Positions 50,937 through 58,216 of a stretch of 64,000 bases of DNA are shown here, piece after piece (position 1 is the stretch's first letter; each line of letters begins with the position of its first letter). Source of the DNA: Mycolicibacterium duvalii (lineage in GTDB: Bacteria; Actinomycetota; Actinomycetes; Mycobacteriales; Mycobacteriaceae). Made by a program: the position numbers and the translations under genes. The notes under the pieces were generated by a model. The model was not told the origin of the DNA and did not search any database. It was given only the letters and a program-made list of their open reading frames with translations. The DNA lies in NCBI RefSeq assembly GCF_010726645.1, contig NZ_AP022563.1, forward strand, positions 4,340,001-4,404,000, read 5' to 3'.

Positions 50937-52463
50937 TTAGAACCGCAGATTCCGGAGCACGTCGTACACGCCGGCGATCCACAGCAACAGCGGGATCACC
51001 GCCGCGATCGCCGCGCCGTCGAACAACTCGAGGAGGCGCTTGGTCACCGGCGACATCCGCCGCACCCCGTCGGTGGCGCCGATGATCACCACCGCGCTCA
51101 ACGCCACCGCGATGTAGAGCGTCAGGACCAGCCAGGCGCGCTCCGGGTACCAGAGGCACAGTCGCACCGCCACGCCCGTCGGGATCGCCACCGCGGCGGC
51201 CATCAACGCCCAGGCGCACCACCGCTCGGCGTACAACCGGGACCGGAAACCGCAGACGACCGCGACCAGGCCGGCCACTATCACGCTGTGCACGAAGAAG
51301 TGCCCCTGCACCACCACGGAGACCGCGCCGGCGGTCAGGATCGCCGCACCGGCGGTGAGGAAACCGATCAGCAACCTCTTTGCCAGGTGAGTGCGTTCGG
51401 TCAACCGCGCCGCCGAATCCGGCACCGACGCGATGATCGCCTGCCACGTCTCGGACTCTTCAGAGGTGTCCGTCGTGGCCACGGGATCGAGCAACTCGTC
51501 GTTGGACACCGTCTCGCCGGGCGCCGGAATCGGCGGGAGGGCGATCCGTGCGACGGCCACGGTCAGCTTCGCCGCATTGGTCACAACAACCAGGCCGAAC
51601 GCAATGGCGCCCGCGGGAACCCAGCTGTCCCAACCGTATCCGAAGGCCACGGCGGCGAGGGTGACCGCCAGCGCGACGACCGCCAGAAATGCCGCGATCT
51701 CGGCTCGTCGACGCGGCCCGCCGCGCGTCGCCAGCACGATCAACAGGACGACGGCGCCGGCTCCTGCGACCTGAGGAGCCCCCAGGCTGTCCACCCCGCG
51801 CGGCAGCGGAACTCCGAGCGTCGCGGCACCGGTCAACCCGATCAGCGCGGCGACCAGGAGGCTTTCGGCCATGTCCGCATGCTGGAACCGCTTCTGCGCC
51901 AGCACGCTTGCACCCATCAGAGCTGCACCGAGCACCGCCAGCGCCACCGCCCACCACCAGTGCCGCCCCGTCGAGGCCCACGACAACACCGCTACCGCCG
52001 TGACCGTCAGCGCGGCGAGCGGCAGCATCAGTCCGACGAAACGGTACAGCGCGCGACGGTCGAACTCCGGTGTTTCGTCGAGCACGGCGATCGCGTCGAT
52101 GACATCCTCGACCAACGGCCGATACCGTTCGGTGCGGCTGACCGGCACCAAGGTCAACAGCGAGCCGTCCACCACCCCGGCATCGTCGAGCGACGCGGAG
52201 TGCTTGATCGGCGGCGCCCCGGGCCGGGCGAACGACCAGACCCCCTGCGCCTTGAAGTCGAAACCCGCCAACGCATCTGCCGGAGTGTCGGCAAGGATGT
52301 CGGCCAACACCGACACCGTTTCGTCGACGTACGACTCGATCGGCGTCGCCGACGGTAGCACCAGATCGGTCATTCGCCGGCCGGTCAGGACCGTCACCCG
52401 GGTGGTCGACGGCCGGCCCGGGGTGGCGGCGGTCGACGAGGGTGACGCGGCTGTCGCGGTCAA
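50937..52463 (-). CDS. eccD1: ESX-1 channel subunit EccD1
   Basis: A 508-aa multi-pass membrane protein. The N-terminal 100 residues form the ubiquitin-like domain (RVTVLTGRRMTDLVLPSATPIESYVDE), followed by 11 hydrophobic segments from about residue 150 to 508. EccD forms the large membrane vestibule of the ESX complex. The start is TTG at 52463, overlapping the espI stop as TTGA; a GTG or ATG is not available nearby. Length is near that of Rv3877 (511). It belongs to the esxA-downstream part of the minus-strand series. Confidence 0.94.
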   Translation of the reverse strand: MTATAASPSSTAATPGRPSTTRVTVLTGRRMTDLVLPSATPIESYVDETVSVLADILADTPADALAGFDFKAQGVWSFARPGAPPIKHSASLDDAGVVDGSLLTLVPVSRTERYRPLVEDVIDAIAVLDETPEFDRRALYRFVGLMLPLAALTVTAVAVLSWASTGRHWWWAVALAVLGAALMGASVLAQKRFQHADMAESLLVAALIGLTGAATLGVPLPRGVDSLGAPQVAGAGAVVLLIVLATRGGPRRRAEIAAFLAVVALAVTLAAVAFGYGWDSWVPAGAIAFGLVVVTNAAKLTVAVARIALPPIPAPGETVSNDELLDPVATTDTSEESETWQAIIASVPDSAARLTERTHLAKRLLIGFLTAGAAILTAGAVSVVVQGHFFVHSVIVAGLVAVVCGFRSRLYAERWCAWALMAAAVAIPTGVAVRLCLWYPERAWLVLTLYIAVALSAVVIIGATDGVRRMSPVTKRLLELFDGAAIAAVIPLLLWIAGVYDVLRNLRF

Positions 52464-53836
52464 CGCCGTTCGAGCCTGTCGAAATCGTCGGACAGCGCGG
52501 CGGCCAACTCGACGATTCTGCGTTCGAACGTCTTCCCCAGGAGGTCGAGCTGAATCTCGGTGCCGGCCGCGATGTGTTTGTCGTACGGCAACACGATCAC
52601 ACGTCCCGGTGCGACGTGCCGCTCGAACTGCTGCACCAGATCATCGACGTCGATGTTCGGCTTGCCGGGGACGACATGATTGACCACCACACAGGAGCGG
52701 CCCAACAGGTCCTGATACCCGTTCTGTCGCAGCCAATCCATCGTGATGGCGGCCTGCCGGGCGCCGTCGATCGAGGCGCTGGCGACGATGACCAGACCCG
52801 ACACCGTGGAGAGCACACCGCGCGCGCCCGGCTGAAACAGCCCCGCCCCACAGTCGGCCAGCACCAGGTTGTAGTAGCGCGACACGATCTCTGTCGCGGC
52901 CCGCCAGTCCTCGTCGTTGAATTCGCGGCGGGCCGCGCTGTACTCCTCAGACGAGAGCACCTCGAGGTTCGCGCTGTTCATGCTGGTGTAGGCGCGGATG
53001 TCGTTGTAGCGGTGAAGTTCTTTGTCCGACAGGAGATCCGCGATGGTCGCCGCGGACTGCCGGCCGGCCCTGTCGGCAAGGTTGCCACCGTCGGGGTCGG
53101 CGTCGATGGCCAGGATCCGGTCCCCGCGGATGCTGCTCAGCGCGGAGCCCAGGGCGACCGTCACGGCGGTCTTACCGACGCCGCCCTTGAGTCCGAAAAC
53201 CCCGATCTGGTACGAGTCGCGGGCGTTGCGACGGATCCGCGCGTGCAGATCCATCTCGTACATCTCATCGGGCGACAACCCGAGGTTGATCCGGGTCAAC
53301 AGGTAAAGCCAATGGCGCCAACCCCGTTGCGGCGGCAGTTTGACCGCCGAACGCACGCCGACGTGCGACAGCGCGTCGATGGCGCGGTGGTTGCCCATCG
53401 CTGCCGCGGACGTCGGCGCCTGTTGCGGCGCGGGCCGTCGGTCGACACCGGCGTCGGCGAAGTGCTGGCTCGGCAGCGGTGGCGATGCCGGACGCGGTGT
53501 CGGCGCCGGGGCGGAGCGGGACGCCTCGTGCCGCGCCCCGGAGGGGCTGTGTGTCTGGGGCATCCGCATCAAACCGTTGTCGGGCAGCGGCGGCGACATG
53601 GTGCCCGGCGTGGTCGGGATCTGCGTCGTCACCTCTGTCTGCCGGGGCGGGGGCGCGGTCGCACCCTGTGTGCCCGGTGGGTGGACGGGCATGCCGGGCG
53701 CAGCGTCAGGGCGCACCATGGCACCGGGCGGTGCCACGGAATCGCGCCCGGCGGGTGGCGTCTCCCGATCCTGGTCCTCGTCGACCGTTCGCAGCGCATC
53801 CGGGGAGTGGAAAAGCCGGTCATAGTCGGCCGACAT
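52460..53836 (-). CDS. espI: EspI, ESX-1 MinD-like ATP-binding protein with short Pro-rich region
   Basis: A 458-aa protein, much shorter than EspI of M. tuberculosis (666). Residues 1-145 are low-complexity Pro-rich; the conserved block RGWRHWLYLLTRINLGLSPDE leads into the MinD/ParA-like domain with the deviant Walker A KGGVGKT (217-223) and DADPDGGNL, ADCGAGLF. It is thought to regulate ESX-1 at low ATP. ATG at 53836 with GAGAGG just upstream; a GTG two codons earlier is less likely. It ends in overlap with eccD1 (TTGA). Confidence 0.92.
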   Translation of the reverse strand: MSADYDRLFHSPDALRTVDEDQDRETPPAGRDSVAPPGAMVRPDAAPGMPVHPPGTQGATAPPPRQTEVTTQIPTTPGTMSPPLPDNGLMRMPQTHSPSGARHEASRSAPAPTPRPASPPLPSQHFADAGVDRRPAPQQAPTSAAAMGNHRAIDALSHVGVRSAVKLPPQRGWRHWLYLLTRINLGLSPDEMYEMDLHARIRRNARDSYQIGVFGLKGGVGKTAVTVALGSALSSIRGDRILAIDADPDGGNLADRAGRQSAATIADLLSDKELHRYNDIRAYTSMNSANLEVLSSEEYSAARREFNDEDWRAATEIVSRYYNLVLADCGAGLFQPGARGVLSTVSGLVIVASASIDGARQAAITMDWLRQNGYQDLLGRSCVVVNHVVPGKPNIDVDDLVQQFERHVAPGRVIVLPYDKHIAAGTEIQLDLLGKTFERRIVELAAALSDDFDRLERR

Positions 53837-53878
53837 ATGCACCTCTCAAGGTTGTGGTCGTAGGGTCGGGCACATGCG

Positions 53879-53917
53879 CGGTGGGCGATCGTCGATTGTC
53901 CGGCGGATCGCCCACCG
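53879..53917. terminator. Strong hairpin between esxA and espI
   Basis: CGGTGGGCGATC (53879-53890) and GATCGCCCACCG (53906-53917) are perfect 12-base arms around a 15-base loop. It lies in the 98-base gap after the esxA stop, 42 bases before the espI ATG. No T-run follows. The placement suits a partial terminator or an RNA-stabilising 3' end for the highly expressed esxBA message. Confidence 0.6.
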
Positions 53918-53934
53918 GCTGTGCGGGGTCGCGC

Positions 53935-54222
53935 TTAGGTAAAAGTTCCGATCACACCGTTCTCGGTGGTGCCCATGTTCTGGCCCGAATTGCTCACCGC
54001 GTGACCGAGGCTCTGCAGAGCCTGGTTGATCTCCATCGAGTTGTTGTCCCAGCGCTGTTGCACGGCCTGGTACGACATCGAGCCCTCGCCCATCCAGGCG
54101 GCCTGCAGCCTGGCCAGAGAGCCCTGGCCCTCCTCGAGCAAACCCAGTGTCCGCTGCACGGCAGCCTGCAGTTCGCCTGCGCCGCTTTCGATTCCGGCGA
54201 AGTTGTATTCGATGAGTCCCAT
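53935..54222 (-). CDS. esxA: EsxA (ESAT-6), WXG100 substrate
   Basis: A 95-aa WXG100 protein, same length as ESAT-6. The helix-turn-helix has WNFAG replaced by YNFAG near the start (IEYNFAGIES), the WxG turn WMG at residues 43-45, and the C-terminal ...GQNMGTTENGVIGTF as in ESAT-6. It pairs with EsxB and is exported by ESX-1. ATG at 54222 with AGGAG eleven bases upstream. It follows esxB after 31 bases. Confidence 0.97.
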   Translation of the reverse strand: MGLIEYNFAGIESGAGELQAAVQRTLGLLEEGQGSLARLQAAWMGEGSMSYQAVQQRWDNNSMEINQALQSLGHAVSNSGQNMGTTENGVIGTFT

Positions 54223-54253
54223 ATCTGTTCTCCTAGTTTCTCGGGGTGGTCCG

Positions 54254-54556
54254 TCAGAGCATCTGGTTGGCGAGTTCGTCAGCGTTCTGCGCGTCGGTGT
54301 TCTGATACGACGCACCGCTGATGTTGATGTTCTGCGAGATGTCCTCGAGCAGCCGGATCTGCTGACCGGCGGCCTCATTGAAGCGCAGCAGCGCAGCCTG
54401 CGCGGCCGCGCCGGCGCCTTCACTGTTCATGCTGGCCTGCAAGCCTGCGGCGGTCGACTCGACCTGCGCGAGAACGGTCGCCAGCTCGCCACAGATGCGG
54501 TCGAAATTCGCCGCCTCCGCCATCAATTGCGGGGTATCCGCATTCACCAATCCCAT
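54254..54556 (-). CDS. esxB: EsxB (CFP-10), WXG100 partner
   Basis: A 100-aa WXG100 protein. It has the conserved start AEAANFDRICGELATVLAQVESTAAGLQ and the C-terminal secretion signal SYQNTDAQN (Y-x3-D) with tail ADELANQML, which EccCb1 reads in the family. The WxG turn is absent: SMNSEGAG takes the place of WRGAAG. Loss of this Trp has been seen in other fast-growing mycobacteria. ATG at 54556 with AGAGAGGG upstream. It is preceded by a hairpin in the leader. Confidence 0.96.
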   Translation of the reverse strand: MGLVNADTPQLMAEAANFDRICGELATVLAQVESTAAGLQASMNSEGAGAAAQAALLRFNEAAGQQIRLLEDISQNINISGASYQNTDAQNADELANQML

Positions 54557-54585
54557 TGCTGACCCTCTCTTTGGTTACCTGTGTT

Positions 54586-54602
54586 CTCGTCGGCTCGACG
54601 AG
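54586..54602. repeat. Hairpin in the esxB leader
   Basis: CTCGTCG-GCT-CGACGAG forms a 7-base perfect stem with a 3-base loop. It lies in the 86-base gap between the PPE68 stop and the esxB ATG. It could be a processing or pause site separating the esxBA message from PPE68. Confidence 0.5.
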
Positions 54603-54642
54603 CTCCCCGACCCAGGCGGCCGGCAAGTGTGTGGGTGACGAC

Positions 54643-55962
54643 CTACCAGTCGTCTTCTTCGTCCTCGCTGAGGTCGTGTTCGAGCGGTGCGGGCGCGGTC
54701 AACCCGGAGCGGTGACCGCCACCTTTGCCCCGTTGGCCGAGCATCCCCATCGGACCGCCCATTCCGCCGCCGGCCCCGACCGGAGCCGCGCCGACCGCCG
54801 CGGCGCCGGCGGCCGCACCTACGCCGACCGATACCGGGTTCATGCTCGGGCCCAGCTCCCTGCCGATCAGGTTGGACATCAGCGGCGTGCGGGCCGAGGT
54901 GCCGCCCGCTCCGGGGAGCGACGCCGCCCGGACCAGTCCGGCACCCGCGGCGGCCCCGTTGCCACCGATCGCGGGGTGGTTGGAGAACGGGGTCGCACCG
55001 AGCATCCCGACCTGGGCACCTCGGTCGCCGCCCATCATTCCGCCCATCTGGCCGAACATCGACGAGACCTGCTGCAGCGGTTGGGTCAGCTGCTGGAACG
55101 GTTGCGTCACCCCTTGCATCATCTGCTGGGGGACCTGACCCAGTGTGGAGCCGAGTTGTGAAGCCATCTGCATGCCCATCTGCATGCCCTGCGACGGATC
55201 CTGCTGCAGACCGTTCGGCGGATTCGCCTGCGAGCGGCCCTGATTCACCGCCTGCGCAACGGCCTGCTCGGCCCGGCCGGCTTTCAGGTTGGCCTCATCG
55301 GCTTTGCCCTGCCCGCTGACGTGGGCGAATACTGCGTTGCGCACCGCAGCGCCGCCCATCAGCGGGGCCGCTCCGGCCATACCGCTGGCCAGTGTCGCTT
55401 CCGCGGCCCCGGGCAACACGATCGGTTTGGGCATCGCCACGGGTTCGAACGTGGCGTTGACCATCGTCTCGGACTCGTAGAGACCCATCACCGCCGCGGC
55501 CTGGTCCCACATTCGGACATAGTCGGCTTCGTTGACGGCGATCGGAACGGTGTTGACGCCGAGGAAGTTGGTGGCCTCCAGCACGGCGTGGGTGACGTGG
55601 TTGAGTTCGATCTCGGGCAATGGCGGCGTGGTGGCCAGCGCTGTCGAGTAGGCGCTCGCCTGCGCCGTGGCCTGCACCGCTCGCTTCTGCGCCTGCATCG
55701 ACAGCATGCGCAACCACACGACCATCGGCATCGACGCGGCGATCGCCCGTTCACTGCCCATGCCCTGCCACATCTGGGCCAGCGACGCCAGGCTCGCGGC
55801 CAACTCGTCGGCTTGTGTCTCCAGCGAGATCGCGAACGCTTCCCATCCCGCGGCGGCCTGCAGCATCGGCGCGGGCCCCGCGCCGGCCATCAGGCGCGCG
55901 GTGTTCACCTCGGGAGGGAAGGCTCCCCAGATGGGTGGGATCGGAAGCGTCGGCACAGCCAT
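54643..55962 (-). CDS. PPE68: PPE68, ESX-1 PPE protein
   Basis: A 439-aa PPE protein, longer than PPE68 of M. tuberculosis (368). The PPE domain (1-180) has AFPPEVNTARLMAGAG and the WQG turn at about residue 65, with the C-terminal part of the domain carrying FLGVNTVPIAVNEADYVRMW. From about 240 to 310 there is a Met/Gln-rich stretch, then Gly/Ala-rich sequence and an acidic end, SEDEEDDW. It pairs with PE35, whose gene is 29 bases upstream. Likely an ESX-1 substrate or a membrane-associated component. Confidence 0.93.
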   Translation of the reverse strand: MAVPTLPIPPIWGAFPPEVNTARLMAGAGPAPMLQAAAGWEAFAISLETQADELAASLASLAQMWQGMGSERAIAASMPMVVWLRMLSMQAQKRAVQATAQASAYSTALATTPPLPEIELNHVTHAVLEATNFLGVNTVPIAVNEADYVRMWDQAAAVMGLYESETMVNATFEPVAMPKPIVLPGAAEATLASGMAGAAPLMGGAAVRNAVFAHVSGQGKADEANLKAGRAEQAVAQAVNQGRSQANPPNGLQQDPSQGMQMGMQMASQLGSTLGQVPQQMMQGVTQPFQQLTQPLQQVSSMFGQMGGMMGGDRGAQVGMLGATPFSNHPAIGGNGAAAGAGLVRAASLPGAGGTSARTPLMSNLIGRELGPSMNPVSVGVGAAAGAAAVGAAPVGAGGGMGGPMGMLGQRGKGGGHRSGLTAPAPLEHDLSEDEEDDW

Positions 55963-55991
55963 GGCGTACTCGGTTCAGACGGTCCGCTGGC

Positions 55992-56288
55992 TCACGCCAG
56001 GGTGGCGCCGTTCTCTCCGTCGACGGCCTGGTAGATGCCTGCGATCTCGATGACGGTGGCACCCGCGCGGGTGAGCTCTTCCTGGGCCATCGCGTTGATG
56101 CCCAGGGTCTGGACCCCCTCGGCCATGAACGCCGCCGACGCCATCACCGACACCTCGTCGGCGCCGGCCGGCGCCAGCGCGCTGACCGCCGCGGTGGCGG
56201 TGGTGCCGGCCGCCAGGCCGCGTGCGCCGTTGGCGACGACCTGACCTCCCACGCCGGCCGCGCCGGCGTTGTGACTCAACGGTTGCAT
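55992..56288 (-). CDS. PE35: PE35, PE-family partner of PPE68
   Basis: A 98-aa PE protein. It keeps the helix pair and the pattern VSALAPAGADEVSVMASAAF, with the secretion signal YQAVD at residues 86-90. The literal Pro-Glu pair at the N-terminus is missing, as in PE35 of M. tuberculosis (MEKMSHD). It forms a heterodimer with PPE68. ATG at 56288 with CAGGAG upstream. The 145-base gap before it, up to eccCb1, contains a GTCCT/AGGAC stem and probably an internal promoter for PE35-PPE68-esxBA, though I see no certain -10. Confidence 0.93.
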   Translation of the reverse strand: MQPLSHNAGAAGVGGQVVANGARGLAAGTTATAAVSALAPAGADEVSVMASAAFMAEGVQTLGINAMAQEELTRAGATVIEIAGIYQAVDGENGATLA

Positions 56289-56434
56289 TTGCTGACTCCT
56301 GCCATCCGGGAACGGATCAACGGTGTCGATCCGGAGATCGACGGGTGCAATGGCCGGTGACTGCTTTTTGAATCCCCCGACTCAATGACATCAGGCGGGT
56401 CCTGCCACTTTGCTAGGACTGCCCGGAAACCATA

Positions 56435-58216
56435 CTAACCGCCCTGCGGGGGTGCTACGAACACTTCTTCTGCGGGGGGATCGACATAGGCGGCCTGAAT
56501 GACCTCCTTCCCCTCGGGTGACACGTAAAATGCCTGGCCAGGCGGTCTCTTCTTGACCACGATCTCCCGGGACGGGAAATCCTGCTTCTCCCCGGACAGG
56601 AACATCGTCGGGGTCCCGGCGCCGTAGGCGGAGCCGACGAATTTGTCCATCGTCGCGCGGTGGGCTTGGCTCATCTGACAGGTGACGATCAGGTGCAGCC
56701 CGATGTCTGCGGCGGCGGGCAGCAGCGGCGACAACGGCGCCATCGGCGACATCATTCCGCCCGCGGCCACGATCATGTGCCAGTCATCGACGAGCAGGAC
56801 GATGTCGGGTCCCGTCCACCAGGACCGCGCGCGCAACTGCGCGGGGGTCAGGTCTGCCGGGGGTAACCGCTTGGTCAAGTTGATCGCCAACGCCTTGACC
56901 GACGCCTCCAGCGTGGCGTGGTTGCGGTTGATCGCGCCCGCCCGCAGGAGGTGGGTGTCGGGCACGGCCTCCAACAGGCCCGACCGGTAGTCGGCGATCA
57001 TGAACCGCACCTGCTCGGGGCTGTTGCGGGCACAGATCGCCTGCGCAACGGCCGCGGCGATGGTGGTCTTGCCCGACCGGGGAGCGCCGAAGATCAGCTG
57101 GTGCGGGCTGGTGTGCATGGCGTTGTAGGCCACGGTCAGGTCGGACTCCCGCACGCCGACCGGGACGGTCCACCGCGTCCGGTAGTCCGCATCCGGTCCG
57201 GGCGGCGCGGGGTCGAGCTGATGGAGATGTATGCGGCTGGGCAGGACCCGGACCCGCGGCGCCTCGTCGGTGTGCCGCGCAGCGATCGCTTGCACGGCGC
57301 CGGACAGCGCTCCGACGAGGCCCTCTGCGCTGTGCACCCCGTCCATCCGTGGCACCCCGATCATCAGATGGTGCTTCTCCGTGGAGACTGCCCGGCCGGG
57401 CCGGTTCGGCGGTATCTCGCGCGTGATGCGGTCGATCTGGGTTTCGTTGACGTCGCCGAGCCGGAACTCCACCTTGGTACCGAGGTAGTCGCGGATCCGG
57501 GCTTTGAGTTCGGTCCAGCGGGGCGTGGAGATCATGGTGTGCACGCCGTAGGACAAGCCCTGTCCCGCGATGTCCTGAACCGTCGCTTCCAGGTCGGGGA
57601 ACTCCGCCGCGAACGCCGGCCAGCCGTCGATGACGAGGAAGACGTCGCCGAACGGATCCGCGGCGGCGGGATGGTCGGCGTCGTCGCGCAGTTGCCGATA
57701 GTCGGCCATCGAGCCGACCCGAAGTTCCTTGAAAATTTGTTCCCGCTGCCGCAGCACGGCTTTCACCTCGGCGACCACCCGATTCACCCGATCGGGTTCG
57801 GCGCGGGTTGCGACACCGCCGACATGCGGGAGGTCCTCGACGTACATCAGTCCCCCGCCACCCAGGTCCACGCAGTAGAACTGAATCTGCCGTGGGGTGT
57901 GTGACGCGGCAGCCGACAGGATGAATGTCTGCAGGAAAGTCGACTTGCCGGTCTGCGGCGCTCCGCCGACGGCGATGTTCCCGGCGGCGGTGGACACGTC
58001 GATCCCCCAGACCTCCTGCCGGTGGCGCCGCGGCTCGTCCATCACGCCCAGCCCGACGCGCAACGGCCGACGTTGATAGTCCCGCGCGACGAGTTCGTCG
58101 ACCGGTGTCGGATCGGCCAACGGCGGCAACCACATTCGGTACGCGTGGTTGTCTGCGGTGGACAACTGTTCGAGTACCACCTCCCGCAGCACCTGCTGGC
58201 CCGGATCGAGGGTCAC
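56435..58216 (-). CDS. eccCb1: EccCb1, ESX-1 FtsK/SpoIIIE-type ATPase (second half)
   Basis: A 593-aa soluble ATPase with two FtsK-like domains (Rv3871 is 591 aa). The Walker A motifs are GAPQTGKST (about residues 84-92) and GAPRSGKTT (about 378-386), with matching VFLVIDGW and VLLVDDW. The C-terminal domain binds the EsxB tail in the family. GTG at 58216 overlaps the eccCa1 stop (GTGA). The split into Ca and Cb is the mark of ESX-1; other ESX systems have one EccC. Confidence 0.95.
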   Translation of the reverse strand: MTLDPGQQVLREVVLEQLSTADNHAYRMWLPPLADPTPVDELVARDYQRRPLRVGLGVMDEPRRHRQEVWGIDVSTAAGNIAVGGAPQTGKSTFLQTFILSAAASHTPRQIQFYCVDLGGGGLMYVEDLPHVGGVATRAEPDRVNRVVAEVKAVLRQREQIFKELRVGSMADYRQLRDDADHPAAADPFGDVFLVIDGWPAFAAEFPDLEATVQDIAGQGLSYGVHTMISTPRWTELKARIRDYLGTKVEFRLGDVNETQIDRITREIPPNRPGRAVSTEKHHLMIGVPRMDGVHSAEGLVGALSGAVQAIAARHTDEAPRVRVLPSRIHLHQLDPAPPGPDADYRTRWTVPVGVRESDLTVAYNAMHTSPHQLIFGAPRSGKTTIAAAVAQAICARNSPEQVRFMIADYRSGLLEAVPDTHLLRAGAINRNHATLEASVKALAINLTKRLPPADLTPAQLRARSWWTGPDIVLLVDDWHMIVAAGGMMSPMAPLSPLLPAAADIGLHLIVTCQMSQAHRATMDKFVGSAYGAGTPTMFLSGEKQDFPSREIVVKKRPPGQAFYVSPEGKEVIQAAYVDPPAEEVFVAPPQGG

